DNA of 64,000 nt, taken from the NCBI GenBank assembly GCA_035553515.1, contig DATNDG010000062.1, forward strand, positions 1-64,000, read 5' to 3'. Positions 8,754 to 17,815 of the stretch are shown here, in pieces (positions within the stretch are counted from its first letter, which is position 1; the number at the start of each line of letters is the position of its first letter). This stretch comes from DAHUYF01 sp035553515 (GTDB taxonomy: Bacteria; Pseudomonadota; Alphaproteobacteria; ATCC43930; CGMCC-115725). The notes below the pieces were generated by a model. It was not told the origin of the DNA. It searched no databases and saw only the letters and a program-made list of their open reading frames with translations. The position numbers were made by a program, and so were the translations under genes.

Positions 8754-9709
8754 GGTGATCCTCTCATGGCGTGGACCTGCTGCGGCTGCTGGGCAGCCTT
8801 CGGCAGGATGAGACGGGCAAGCACGACGGGATTGAAGGCCGCCAGGCCTTTGGCGATGTCGGGCGAGGTGCCGGCTTCGGCGAAGCTCAGGCGGAGTGAC
8901 TCGGCGCAGGCGATGACGCTGCCAAGCCGCTGCACCATGTCTAGCCTGGTGACGACCATGCGGCTCGCGCCGATGTCGCGAAAGATCCGCGCCATCTCCA
9001 GCGTGTCGACCGCATCGCCGCCGGCCGGCAGGACCAGGACCGGCTCGGCTCCGCTTGCCATGACGAGTTGCGACAGCTCGCGCCGGTCGCCGGCGCTGTA
9101 GGGGTTGATGCCGGGGGAATCGATGAGCAGCAACTCGTTGGGCTCAATCGCTGCCGCGAGCGGCGCCAGGTGCTTGGCGCTCTCGGCTCGGTGGAGTTGA
9201 AGCCGCAGCACACGGGCGAAGGCCTCGAGCTGCTCGATGCCTCCGGCGCGCACGGTATCGGCGGTGACGAGGCGCACCGGCCTCCCCGTCATCACCGCTC
9301 TCGTGGCGATCTTGGCGAGCGACACGGTCTTGCCGGCGCCGGGCGGCCCGACCAGCAGCAGGGGCCGGCGGACCTCGCCGTCCAGCGGCGCGAAGGAAAA
9401 AAAGGTAGCGAAGGCGCTGCCAAGCGCCAGTAGCGGCTCGTCCGTCTCGAAGGGAAGGGCCGCACAGAGGATTTTCTCGACGACAAGAGGCGAGAGTCCG
9501 TGAGCGGATAGCGCCTCGTTGAGCACGTCGATGACGTCGGGCTCGATGCCGGAGGAAAGCCTTTCGACCTGCTCGACCGCCGCGGTGACGCGCGTCGCCC
9601 CGTCATCGCCTTCCTCGGTCGAGACGATCACGGCGTCCGGGCCGAGCCGCGCACGCACCAGGGCTATGGCCTCGCTCATCGTCGCCGCGGTGAATGTCCT
9701 GAGCCGCAT
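8750..9709 (-). CDS. flhF: FlhF, SRP-type GTPase for flagellar placement
   Basis: A 319-residue SRP-family GTPase. The P-loop GPPGAGKT is at 121-128, followed by DTVRAGGIEQLEAFARVL, LLIDSPGINPY and VVTRLDMVQRLG, matching the G2-G4 motifs. FlhF marks the pole or site where a new flagellum is built and is regulated by FlhG. It is shorter than many FlhF proteins because the basic N-terminal region is reduced, although MRLRTFTAATMSEAIA at the N-terminus is typical. It lies between flhA (3-base gap) and flhG (overlap). Confidence 0.9.
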   Translation of the reverse strand: MRLRTFTAATMSEAIALVRARLGPDAVIVSTEEGDDGATRVTAAVEQVERLSSGIEPDVIDVLNEALSAHGLSPLVVEKILCAALPFETDEPLLALGSAFATFFSFAPLDGEVRRPLLLVGPPGAGKTVSLAKIATRAVMTGRPVRLVTADTVRAGGIEQLEAFARVLRLQLHRAESAKHLAPLAAAIEPNELLLIDSPGINPYSAGDRRELSQLVMASGAEPVLVLPAGGDAVDTLEMARIFRDIGASRMVVTRLDMVQRLGSVIACAESLRLSFAEAGTSPDIAKGLAAFNPVVLARLILPKAAQQPQQVHAMRGSP

Positions 9710-9712
9710 GAC

Positions 9713-11833
9713 TTAGATCGTGCCCACTGTCTTGATCTTGGCCTTGGGATGAACTTCGCTCTGAGAAATCACCACCGTGATCGGTCTGAAGCGCTCGATG
9801 ATGGAGCGCACATAGGGGCGGATCGCTGGGCTCGTCAGCAGCACCGGGGTTTCGCCCAGCATGGCGTGGCGCTCGAAGGTGCTGCGCACGGCAGCGATGA
9901 ATTCCTGCAGGCGGCTCGGCGGCATGCTGAGGTGCCGCTCCTCGCCCTGGCCGGTGAGCGCCTCGGCAAAGGACTGCTCCCAGGCAGGCGACAGGCTGAC
10001 AAGCGGAATAAAGCCGCCTTCACCGGTGTTCTGCTCGCTGATCTGGCGGGCGAGGCGCGCCCGGACGTGCTCCGTGATGACACTCACATTGCGGCTGTAG
10101 CCGCACGCTTCGGAGATGCCTTCGAGGATCGTCGGCAGATCGCGGACCGATACTCGCTCCGCAAGCAGGTTCTGAAGCACGCGCTGGATGCCGCCCACCG
10201 AGATCTGGCTCGGCACCATGTCGGCGATGAGCTTCTGATGGCTCTTGTCGAGCTCGTCCAAGAGCTTCTGCGTCTCGGCGTAGGACAGAAGCTCCGCCAT
10301 GTTGTCTTTGATCACCTCGGTCAGATGCGTGGTGATCACGGTCTGAGGTTCGACCGCAGTGTAGCCGCGAAAGGTGGCCTCTTCGCGATTGGCCTCGGCG
10401 ACCCATTGCGCCGGAAGGCCGAAAGTGGGCTCGACGGTGGGTTCGCCTGGGATCGAAATGGCCCCGCCGCGCGGGTCCATGACCAGCAGCATATTGGGCC
10501 TGAGGTCGCCGCGCCCGGCTTCGATCTCCTTGACGCGAATGACGTAAGTGTTGGCCGGCAGCTGGAGGTTGTCCTGAATGCGCACCGACGGCATGACGAA
10601 GCCTATTTCGGCGGCGAGCTGGCGGCGCAGCGCACGCACCTGGTCGGTGAGGCGAGTGCCGTGATCGCTGTTGATCAGGCTCAGGAGACCATAGCCTAGC
10701 TCGAGGCGGAGTTGATCGATCTGCAATGCCGTCTGGATCGGCTCTTCCTTCACCGGCGCGGCTGTCTTGGCCTGCTGCGCCGCGGCTTCGGCAGCGGCGG
10801 CCTTCTCCTGGCGCTCGGTTGCCTTCCAGGCGGCACCGCCGGCGAGCGCCGAAAGCATGAGGAAGGGCAGCATCGGGATGCCGGGCATCAAGGCCAGTGC
10901 CAGCATCAGGAAGGAGGCAACGCCGAGCGCGGCCGGATAAGCGGAGAGCTGGCCGAAGAGCGCCTTGTCGGTCGAGCCGCTGACCCCCGCCTTGGAGACG
11001 AGCATGCCGGCGGCGGTGGAGACGATGAGCGCGGGAATCTGCGACACCAGGCCATCGCCGACGGTCAGCAAAGTGTAGCTCTGCGTCGCCTCAGTGAAGG
11101 AAATGCCCTGCTGAACGACCCCGATTAGGATGCCTGCACAAATGTTGATCGCCGTGATGATCAGTCCGGCGACGGCGTCGCCGCGGACGAATTTCGAGGC
11201 GCCATCCATGGCGCCGTAAAAGTTGCTCTCGTCTTCGAGCTCGCTGCGGCGCTTGCGAGCGATTTCCTCGTTGATGAGTCCGGCGGAAAGATCGGCGTCG
11301 ATCGCCATCTGCTTGCCGGGCATGCTGTCCAAGCTGAAGCGCGCCGCCACCTCGGCGATGCGCCCGGAGCCCTTGGTGATGACCACGAAGTTCACCACGA
11401 CGAGAATGGTGAACACAATGACGCCGATGACGAAATTCCCGCCCATGACGAAATTGCCGAAGGCCTGAATGACGTGGCCCGCGGCGGCGGTTCCCTCGTG
11501 CCCATGACTGAGGATCAGCCGGGTGGAGGCGAGATTAAGGGCGAGCCGCAGCATCGTGGCGATGAGCAGCACCGTCGGAAAGGACGAGAATTCGAGTGGC
11601 CGCTGGATGAACAGCGCGACCATCAGGATCACCACCGAGAAGGTGATCGAGAGGGCCAGGCTGATGTCGAGCATCCAGGTCGCCATCGGCAGGATGAGCA
11701 CGACCAGGATTGCGACGACGCCAAGCGCGAGTGCGATCTCACCGCGGCGGAGCAGAGCTGCGAGTTTGCCGAAGAGAGCCGATGGGTTCGGAGCTCGCCC
11801 CGCCGTCGTCGCAATGGTGGTCGCGTCGGCCAT
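9713..11833 (-). CDS. flhA: FlhA, flagellar type III export gate protein
   Basis: A 706-residue FlhA of normal length. The N-terminal third holds about eight transmembrane helices, beginning at GVVAILVVLILPM, and the conserved cytoplasmic loop with RFSLDSMPGKQMAIDADLSAG (FHIPEP region). The C-terminal two thirds form the cytosolic nonameric ring that docks substrates and chaperones. It is the main component of the export gate that drives secretion of rod, hook and filament proteins. It lies 59 bases after flbD, as in Caulobacter. Confidence 0.97.
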   Translation of the reverse strand: MADATTIATTAGRAPNPSALFGKLAALLRRGEIALALGVVAILVVLILPMATWMLDISLALSITFSVVILMVALFIQRPLEFSSFPTVLLIATMLRLALNLASTRLILSHGHEGTAAAGHVIQAFGNFVMGGNFVIGVIVFTILVVVNFVVITKGSGRIAEVAARFSLDSMPGKQMAIDADLSAGLINEEIARKRRSELEDESNFYGAMDGASKFVRGDAVAGLIITAINICAGILIGVVQQGISFTEATQSYTLLTVGDGLVSQIPALIVSTAAGMLVSKAGVSGSTDKALFGQLSAYPAALGVASFLMLALALMPGIPMLPFLMLSALAGGAAWKATERQEKAAAAEAAAQQAKTAAPVKEEPIQTALQIDQLRLELGYGLLSLINSDHGTRLTDQVRALRRQLAAEIGFVMPSVRIQDNLQLPANTYVIRVKEIEAGRGDLRPNMLLVMDPRGGAISIPGEPTVEPTFGLPAQWVAEANREEATFRGYTAVEPQTVITTHLTEVIKDNMAELLSYAETQKLLDELDKSHQKLIADMVPSQISVGGIQRVLQNLLAERVSVRDLPTILEGISEACGYSRNVSVITEHVRARLARQISEQNTGEGGFIPLVSLSPAWEQSFAEALTGQGEERHLSMPPSRLQEFIAAVRSTFERHAMLGETPVLLTSPAIRPYVRSIIERFRPITVVISQSEVHPKAKIKTVGTI

Positions 11834-11892
11834 CAGCGCGTCACGCTCGACAGGTCACGGGTGGAGTCATGCAGACGCATCTCGGGCGCTGA

Positions 11893-13242
11893 CTAGGCTA
11901 TCGCCCGTTCCGACTCGCCGGCAGGCGGGACGCTGACTCCTTCCTGGCGATATTGCTGGAGCTTATTGCGCAGGGTTCGGATCGAGATGCCAAGGATGTT
12001 GGCGGCATGCGTCCGGTTGCCGAGGCAATGCTGCAGGGTGTCCAGGATGAGATCGCGCTCCACATCGGCGACTGTGCGGCCAACGAGGCCGAGTTTCCCG
12101 CCCGCGCCGGCAGCTGGCGCAGCAACCGCTTCGGCGCCCGGCTTCGGTGCGCTGAGCAGGATCGACTCTGGTCCGAGTTCGTCGCCTCGCGCGAGCAGAA
12201 CGGCGCGGTGGATTGTATTTTCGAGCTCCCGTACGTTGCCGCGCCACGGGTGGTGCTTCAGCATCTCGCGCACCCCCGCCGCAAGGGGACGCGTCGGGAC
12301 TGCATTGATCTCGGCATATTTCTTCGCGAAGTGATCGGCAAGAAGCTCGATATCGAGCGGCCGCTCGCGCAGCGCCGGCAGGCGCAAATTAACGACATTG
12401 AGTCGGAAGAAAAGGTCTTCCCGGAAGTTGTTTTTTTGTACCTCGTCTTCGAGATCGCGGTTTGATGTGGCGATCAGGCGGATATCGACCTTGATCGGCT
12501 GGTGCCCGCCGACCCGGTCGATCTCACGCTCCTGGATCGCGCGCAGTAGCTTTGCCTGAAGGCGCGGATGCATTTCGCTGATTTCGTCTAGCAGCAGCGT
12601 TCCGCCGTTCGCCTCCTCGAACTTTCCGATCCGGCGCGCCACCGCGCCCGTGAAGGCACCCTTCTCATGGCCGAAGAGTTCCGATTCCAGCAGATTCTCG
12701 GGAATAGCGGCGCAGTTCACCGAAATAAAATTGTGCTTGGCACGGCGGCTGCGACGATGAATGTAGCGCGCCATCACTTCTTTGCCGGTGCCGCTCTCGC
12801 CGGTGATGAGTACGCTCGCTTCCGAGGGAGAGACCTGGTCGGCTAGGCGCACCACCTCGTTCATCGCGGGATCGCGGAACAGGAAGGCGTGACTTTCCTG
12901 CGCCACCGCCTCCAGAACCGCGGCGATGAGCTCGGCGTCGGGCGGCAGGGGAATGTACTCTTTCGCTCCGGCCCGAATAGCCCGAACCGCCGCGTCGGCA
13001 TCGGCACCGATTCCGCAGGCGACGACCGGCACATTGATACGCTCCTGGCGCAGGCTCTCGATCATCCGGCCGATGTCGAGCTTGACGTCCATCATCAGGA
13101 GATCGGCGCCCTGACCCGAACGGAGCGCTGAGAGGCCGCGTTCGATGTCGTCGGCATGCGCGACGGTTGCGCCGCGCGCCATGGCGAGCTTGCCGGCGGC
13201 GCTGATGTAGCCCTCGAGCGGGCCGAGGATGAGGAGTCGCAT
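11893..13242 (-). CDS. flbD: FlbD, sigma-54-dependent flagellar regulator
   Basis: A 449-residue NtrC-family activator with receiver-like domain (1-115), AAA+ domain (about 125-355) and Fis-type HTH (about 405-440). Walker A GESGTGKE is at 148-155 and the sigma-54-contacting GAFTGA loop at 195-200. The receiver keeps Asp52 and Lys94 but lacks the acidic pair after the first strand, so normal phosphorylation is doubtful. In Caulobacter FlbD is controlled by FliX, not by a cognate kinase, and fliX is present at 50465. FlbD should activate the sigma-54 promoters in this window and may repress fliF. It sits between fliN and flhA. Confidence 0.93.
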   Translation of the reverse strand: MRLLILGPLEGYISAAGKLAMARGATVAHADDIERGLSALRSGQGADLLMMDVKLDIGRMIESLRQERINVPVVACGIGADADAAVRAIRAGAKEYIPLPPDAELIAAVLEAVAQESHAFLFRDPAMNEVVRLADQVSPSEASVLITGESGTGKEVMARYIHRRSRRAKHNFISVNCAAIPENLLESELFGHEKGAFTGAVARRIGKFEEANGGTLLLDEISEMHPRLQAKLLRAIQEREIDRVGGHQPIKVDIRLIATSNRDLEDEVQKNNFREDLFFRLNVVNLRLPALRERPLDIELLADHFAKKYAEINAVPTRPLAAGVREMLKHHPWRGNVRELENTIHRAVLLARGDELGPESILLSAPKPGAEAVAAPAAGAGGKLGLVGRTVADVERDLILDTLQHCLGNRTHAANILGISIRTLRNKLQQYRQEGVSVPPAGESERAIA

Positions 13243-13258
13243 TTGCGGTGACCTTTCC

Positions 13259-13582
13259 CTAGGCGCGATCGGCCTTTACGATTTCTGTCATCGTGACGCC
13301 CAGCCGCTCGTCGACGACGACGACTTCGCCGCGAGCCACCAAGCGATTGTTGACGTAGATATCGATGGCTTCGCCGACCTTGCGATCGAGCTCCACCACC
13401 GCGCCGCGCCCAAGTTTCAGGAGCTGGCTTACCTGCATGGTGGCGCGGCCGAGCACGGCAGAGATCTGCACAGGAATGTCGTAGACCGCTTCGAGATCCT
13501 TTGCATTCTGGGGCCGTGCCTCGCCGTTGCTCATGGGATCGCTATCGAGCTCGTCAAGCTGCAGGTTCTGTGGATCACTCAT
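13259..13582 (-). CDS. fliN: FliN, flagellar switch protein
   Basis: A 107-residue FliN. The SpoA domain is seen in YDIPVQISAVLGRATMQV, LLKLGRGAVVELD and VNNRLVARGEVVVVDERLGV. FliN tetramers form the bottom of the C-ring with FliM and also dock FliH-FliI for export. The start overlaps the end of fliH by 8 bases. The N-terminal 30 residues are acidic and variable, as usual. Confidence 0.95.
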   Translation of the reverse strand: MSDPQNLQLDELDSDPMSNGEARPQNAKDLEAVYDIPVQISAVLGRATMQVSQLLKLGRGAVVELDRKVGEAIDIYVNNRLVARGEVVVVDERLGVTMTEIVKADRA

Positions 13583-14267
13583 GGTCGTTCTCCTCTGGGC
13601 GGCTCATGCCCGGAACAGGGATGGAGTCGAGAGCGCGAGCCAGCGCTCCGTCGATGTCGTGAATCAACCGTTTTGCATCGCGCTCAGCGCCGCCCTCGGC
13701 CCATTCGACGCGCGCGTCTCCTTGCTCCAGGGTCTCGTCGGCCAGCAGAACCACCTTGCCGGCAAATGCCGTAGCCGCCGTGAGTGCGGCGAGCCGCTGC
13801 TGCACCGCCTCGAAGGCGCTATCAGCGATGCGCAGCACCAGGCGTGGCTCGTCGAACGCGTCGCGCAAGCACTGCGTGATGAACTCTTCCAGCTCGATCA
13901 GGGGCGCCTTGCGGCTGAGCGCCGGGGCAAGCTTACGCAAAACTTCACGCATCGCTTCGATTGCATGCCTTTGTGCGGCCGCCACCTCGCTATCGCGGGC
14001 TGCGAGGAGCGCGGAAAGCCTGGCGGAGAGCGCTGCCAGCGCGTCGGCCGCTCGCGTCTCGGCCGCTTGCGCGGCCTCGACCAGTGCGGTGGCGCGTCCT
14101 GCTTCCATCCCGGCGGTGTGCGCGGCGTCGAGCTCGGCTTTGGAGAAGGTAGGTTCTGGGGGCAGCGGCGGCGGTGCCTTGCGCGCCACAGCCGGACGCG
14201 ACGCGTCCGTCTGATCGAAGGATTGATCGAAGAGGAATTTGTGCGGTGCGCCCATGTGGCCGCTCAA
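13575..14267 (-). CDS. fliH: FliH-like export ATPase regulator (FlbE type)
   Basis: A 230-residue cytosolic protein with an Ala/Arg/Glu-rich coiled-coil middle (about 50-130) and a C-terminal domain ending in VEWAEGGAERDAKRLIHDIDGALAR. Position between fliG and fliN with overlapping stop/start codons on both sides matches fliH (flbE) of Caulobacter. FliH links the FliI ATPase to FliN and regulates ATP hydrolysis. Sequence conservation in this family is weak, so the call rests on context, length and coiled-coil pattern. Confidence 0.85.
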   Translation of the reverse strand: MSGHMGAPHKFLFDQSFDQTDASRPAVARKAPPPLPPEPTFSKAELDAAHTAGMEAGRATALVEAAQAAETRAADALAALSARLSALLAARDSEVAAAQRHAIEAMREVLRKLAPALSRKAPLIELEEFITQCLRDAFDEPRLVLRIADSAFEAVQQRLAALTAATAFAGKVVLLADETLEQGDARVEWAEGGAERDAKRLIHDIDGALARALDSIPVPGMSRPEENDHE

Positions 14268-15283
14268 TAGACCAGCTCGTCTTCGTTGCCCTCGGCGATG
14301 ACGATTTCGCCGCGCGCTGCCAGATCCTTGGCGAGAGCGACGAGGTAAGCCTGCGATTCCTCGACATCCTTGAGGCGGACCGGACCCATGCTGGCGATTT
14401 CCTCGCGCAGCAGTTTGGCGGCGCGCTCGGACATGTTGCCGAAGAAGAGGTCGCGCAGGGCTTCGGACGCACCCTTGAGGGCCAGCGGGATCTTCGCCTT
14501 GTCGGAGTTCCGCAGGATGCCCTGGATCGCCATGCCGTCCAGTTTCGCCAAGTCCTCGAAGGTAAACATGAGGGCTTTGATGCGTTCCGCACTGTCGCGG
14601 TTGCGCTCCTCGAGGGCGGTGAGGAAGCGGGTCTCCGTGTTGCGGTCGAGACTGTTGAAGATCTCGGCGATGAGCTCATGCGAGTCGCGGCGGTTGGTGC
14701 GCGCGAGGCTCGAGAAGAATTCGTTGCGAAGCGTGCGCTCGACGTCGTCCAATACCTCCTTCTGCACGGCTTCCATCCGCAGCATGCGCATGATCACTTC
14801 CATAGCGAAGCTTTCGGGAAGCTGGGTGAGTACCCGCCCGGCGTGGTCAGACTTGATCTTGGAGAGAACGACGGCGACGGTCTGCGGATACTCGTTCTTC
14901 AGATAGTTGGCGAGCACGGTCTCGTTGACGTTGCCGAGCTTGTCCCACATCGTGCGGCCGGCCGGGCCGCGGATCTCCTCCATGATCGTATTGACCCGGT
15001 CCTGGCCGAGGACCTTGGCGAGGAGCCGTTCCGTGCTCTCATAAGTGCCGACCAGAGACCCGGTGGCCGATATCTGCTCGGCAAACTCGACGAAGAGCCG
15101 CTCGACGATGTTCGAGCTCACGGTGCCGAGATTGGCCATGGTCTGGGAGATCTCTTTGATCTCTTCGTCGTCCATCATCGAGAAAAGCCGCGCCGTATGC
15201 TCGTCGCCCAGCGCGAGCATGAGGATGGCCGCCTTCTCCGGTCCGGTCAGGGTGCGAATGTCTTCGCGGACACGCATGCTCAT
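14264..15283 (-). CDS. fliG: FliG, flagellar motor switch protein
   Basis: A 339-residue FliG. The N-terminal domain (LTGPEKAAILMLALGDEHTARLF) binds FliF, a middle domain follows with EHPQ-like EYPQTVAVVLS, and the C-terminal torque domain carries charged residues around FEDLAKLDGMAIQGILRNSDK. It forms the top of the C-ring, interacts with the stator protein MotA and reverses rotation. It starts 12 bases after fliF and overlaps fliH by 4 bases. Confidence 0.97.
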   Translation of the reverse strand: MSMRVREDIRTLTGPEKAAILMLALGDEHTARLFSMMDDEEIKEISQTMANLGTVSSNIVERLFVEFAEQISATGSLVGTYESTERLLAKVLGQDRVNTIMEEIRGPAGRTMWDKLGNVNETVLANYLKNEYPQTVAVVLSKIKSDHAGRVLTQLPESFAMEVIMRMLRMEAVQKEVLDDVERTLRNEFFSSLARTNRRDSHELIAEIFNSLDRNTETRFLTALEERNRDSAERIKALMFTFEDLAKLDGMAIQGILRNSDKAKIPLALKGASEALRDLFFGNMSERAAKLLREEIASMGPVRLKDVEESQAYLVALAKDLAARGEIVIAEGNEDELVY

Positions 15284-15295
15284 GACGCTCTCCCG

Positions 15296-16975
15296 TCAGG
15301 CGCCCTGGTACATCCAGGAGCGGACGATTGCGACCGCTTCTTCCGGATGCTTCTCGACGATCTCGCCGACCTTGCGGATGCTGGATGCGGCGACGCGTCC
15401 TTCGACTTGGCCGATGTCGATCATCTTATCCGGCGCACCGTCGCCCGAACCGTCTCCGCCCGGCATGACCGCGCCGCCGGTCGCGGCGGCAAGGGCCGGC
15501 CCGAGACCAGCGGGCGGGGGGAGGGCCGGTGCGCCGTGGCCGGCGACTTGGCCGGTCAACAGATTGGCACCCTCGGCGGCGACGGCGTTGTTCTCCAGCA
15601 CGCGCATCAGCAGGGGGCGAACTACCAGCAGAATGAACAGCACGGCGACCACGGCGATGACCAGCATCTCGCCCATTTTTACGACATCGGCGCGTTCGAA
15701 GCCGAAGATCGTGACGGGCGCGGCTGGCATTGCTTCGTCGGCGCCGGCGAAGGGCATGTTGACGAGGTCCACCGTGTCGCCGCGCTTGACATCGAAGCCA
15801 ATCGCCGAGCGCACCAGATCGGTAAGCTCCTTCAGCTCTTCGGGCGAACGCGGATGGTAGGTGCGGGTGCCGTTCGTGGCCACGGTATAGGTGCCGTCGA
15901 TCAGGACAGCCACCGAAAGGCGTTTCACCACACCGGTCTCTCGAACCTGGCTGCGTGTAGTTTCACCGATCTCGTAGTTGGTCGTCTCTTCGTTCCGCGC
16001 GCTTTTGCTGCGACCCCCACTGGAGCTGGTCGCGGTCTGGGCATTGGGCAAATTGGTCTGCACTGTCACCGGCTGGTCGCCGGAATCGCTGCTGTCGCTA
16101 GTTTCGCTCGTCGTTTGTGTTGAACGAGCGACCTGCTGGTCCGGGTCGAAGCTCTTCGAATTGGTGGTGATCCGGTCGAAATCCATATCCGCATGGACGT
16201 CGACGCGCGCCTTGCCAGGACCGACCGTTCGCTCGAGGAGCTCCTGGACGTTGCGCGCGAGCCGGTTTTCGTAATTGATCCGCTGCTCGTCGGCGTTGTT
16301 TGCGATCGCCGCCGCGTCGCTATCGCCGTCGCCGCGTGCTAGAAGATTGCCTTCGCCGTCGACGATCGACACGCGTGTCGGCGAAAGGCCTGGTACGGCG
16401 GACGCGACCAGATATTGGATGGCGGCGACTTGCTGCTTTCCCAAACGCTGCGGGCCGCGCATCTTGACAATAATCGATGCGGTCGGAATTTCGCGGTCGC
16501 GAGAGAAAAGTTCCCGCCGCGGCAAAACCAGATGGACGCGCGCAGACTGGACGGAGTTGATCGATGCGATGCTCCGCGACAGTTCGCCCTCGAGCGCGCG
16601 GAGCCGGTTGATGTTTTCAACGAGGCTCGACGTGCCGAGCGCATCGGTCTTGTCGAAGATTTCGTAGCCGACGGTGCCCCCATGCGGCAGTCCGGCTTCC
16701 GCCATCGACATGCGCAGCTTTGCAACTTGGTCGGACGGCACGAGAATCTGGGCGCCGTCGGCCCGAAGCTGATATTGAATGCCCATCGTATCGAGCTTCT
16801 GAACGACCTGGCCGCTGTCGCGCGTATCGAGGTCGCTGTAGAGCAGAACCATGCCCGGTTGCGATATGCGCGTGGCGAGGAAGGCGAAGAATGCGATCAT
16901 CGCGAGCGCGACACCGCCGACCATGGCGAGGCGCGTCGGTCCGAGGCCGCGGAGCGTCTGAAGCAGGCCGTTCAC
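15296..16975 (-). CDS. fliF: FliF, MS-ring protein
   Basis: A protein of 559 residues starting at a GTG (16975) with GGAG about ten bases upstream; an in-frame extension to 17101 lacks family similarity. The first membrane helix VGGVALAMIAFFAFLAT is near residue 20, the ring-building motifs span the periplasmic part (VLLYSDLDTRDSGQVVQKLD, SVQSARVHLVLPRRELF), and a second helix (VVAVLFILLVVRPLLMRVLE) precedes the FliG-binding tail. FliF is the first assembled basal-body component and here heads the operon. A CtrA-like motif and a 17-base palindrome lie upstream. Confidence 0.96.
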   Translation of the reverse strand: MNGLLQTLRGLGPTRLAMVGGVALAMIAFFAFLATRISQPGMVLLYSDLDTRDSGQVVQKLDTMGIQYQLRADGAQILVPSDQVAKLRMSMAEAGLPHGGTVGYEIFDKTDALGTSSLVENINRLRALEGELSRSIASINSVQSARVHLVLPRRELFSRDREIPTASIIVKMRGPQRLGKQQVAAIQYLVASAVPGLSPTRVSIVDGEGNLLARGDGDSDAAAIANNADEQRINYENRLARNVQELLERTVGPGKARVDVHADMDFDRITTNSKSFDPDQQVARSTQTTSETSDSSDSGDQPVTVQTNLPNAQTATSSSGGRSKSARNEETTNYEIGETTRSQVRETGVVKRLSVAVLIDGTYTVATNGTRTYHPRSPEELKELTDLVRSAIGFDVKRGDTVDLVNMPFAGADEAMPAAPVTIFGFERADVVKMGEMLVIAVVAVLFILLVVRPLLMRVLENNAVAAEGANLLTGQVAGHGAPALPPPAGLGPALAAATGGAVMPGGDGSGDGAPDKMIDIGQVEGRVAASSIRKVGEIVEKHPEEAVAIVRSWMYQGA

Positions 16976-17038
16976 TGTATCTCGTCTCCGGGTTTTACGT
17001 GCGGGCTTTGAGACCCGACGAAACCCTAGCGGCGATTG

Positions 17039-17055
17039 GGTGAATAACCCGTAAA
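17039..17055 (-). promoter_or_regulatory. possible CtrA-like box before fliF
   Basis: Reading the minus strand, TTTA-N7-TTCACC lies 64-80 bases upstream of the fliF start. It matches the CtrA consensus TTAA-N7-TTAA only partly, but the position is like that of better matches before fliL, fliX and flbT. Weak by itself. Confidence 0.35.
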
Positions 17056-17079
17056 TAGGCGGCAGAAATTTCCCAGATG

Positions 17080-17096
17080 GCGGCAAAAATTGCCGC
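17080..17096. promoter_or_regulatory. 17-base palindrome upstream of fliF, candidate FlbD site
   Basis: GCGGCAA-AAA-TTGCCGC is a perfect 7-3-7 inverted repeat 105-121 bases before the fliF start. The same GGCAA/TTGCC core occurs at the sigma-54 promoters of this window. In Caulobacter FlbD binds a similar element to repress fliF, so autoregulation of the operon through FlbD is a reasonable reading. Confidence 0.5.
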
Positions 17097-17266
17097 AACA
17101 TGCCGAAGGGTATGACGCCTCGCTCATGCGCATAGGCCGCGCGCGCACAAGCGCTGCGACCATAGGGAAGGACGGCCGGGCTCGAGAAAGTGTGTTGGTG
17201 CGTTTCCCGCTGCGCGGTAACGCGTCACTGCCGCTGGAGCGAGCGCCACGGCGCTCGCATCGCGGC

Positions 17267-17569
17267 TCAGCGCTCGCGCTCGATCTCGCGGTAGTCTTGC
17301 AGCCGGGTCACGCGCAGACCAGGCAATCCGTGGCTGTCGACCAGGCGCTGCCAGGAAAGGAACTCTTCGATCGAGAGGGTGTAGCGCCGGCACGCTTCCT
17401 CGAGCGTAATGATGCCGGCGCGGACCGCCGCCACCACCTCCGCCTTGCGACGGATGACCCAGCGCTTGGTGTCGGGCGGCGGAAGGCTATCCAGCGAGGC
17501 GATGGGACCGACGACGTCGAGCCAATCCACCGACGAGGAGCCGAGCGAGGAAGGTGCGTCTGTCTTCAC
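17267..17569 (-). CDS. sciP: SciP, CtrA inhibitory protein (DUF1153)
   Basis: A 100-residue protein matching the DUF1153 family almost end to end: LPPPDTKRWVIRRKAEVV, ITLEEACRRYTLSIEEFLSWQ and HGLPGLRVTRLQDYRE. SciP is a small helix-turn-helix protein that in Caulobacter binds CtrA and blocks transcription from CtrA promoters late in the cell cycle. Its place next to the fliF operon ties the flagellar genes here to CtrA control. A CtrA-like motif lies 49-63 bases upstream of its start, which would give feedback on its own gene. Confidence 0.93.
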   Translation of the reverse strand: MKTDAPSSLGSSSVDWLDVVGPIASLDSLPPPDTKRWVIRRKAEVVAAVRAGIITLEEACRRYTLSIEEFLSWQRLVDSHGLPGLRVTRLQDYREIERER

Positions 17570-17617
17570 GGTTGTCGCAGCGTCCGTTCGTGTAACCGGA
17601 AATCTAGGCCGCTCCGC

Positions 17618-17632
17618 TTAACAAAGCCCTAA
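17618..17632 (-). promoter_or_regulatory. CtrA-like box before sciP
   Basis: On the minus strand TTAG-N7-TTAA, 7 of 8 consensus bases, 49-63 bases upstream of the sciP start. The spacing places it near a -35 region. sciP transcription is CtrA-dependent in Caulobacter. Confidence 0.5.
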
Positions 17633-17727
17633 AACCCATGGTTAACGCGCTGGCCCGTTTGCCTAAATCCCGCGATGCTCCGGCGTAGTTGCGACTGCGG
17701 CGCCGTTCGGCGCGCGTCCCGCGCCGA

Positions 17728-17746
17728 TTTACCGCTCTTTAACCAT
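17728..17746 (+). promoter_or_regulatory. CtrA-like box before the GT4 gene
   Basis: TTTA-N7-TTAACCAT, 7 of 8 consensus bases with the extended half-site TTAACCAT, 70-88 bases before the glycosyltransferase start at 17816. Confidence 0.5.
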
Positions 17747-17815
17747 GATCGCCTAGAAGTTTTGCGGCGGCGCTTCGCGATCTTGCGACCTTCGCGATGA
17801 CTGGAGTGAGCAGCG

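Noticed and set aside
14174..16123. 649-codon plus-strand open frame opposite fliG and fliF
   Set aside because: Antisense shadow of two highly conserved flagellar genes.
17065..17080. sigma-54 promoter for fliF on the minus strand (TGGGAAATTTCTGC)
   Set aside because: GG and GC are 9 bases apart, while sigma-54 needs 10.
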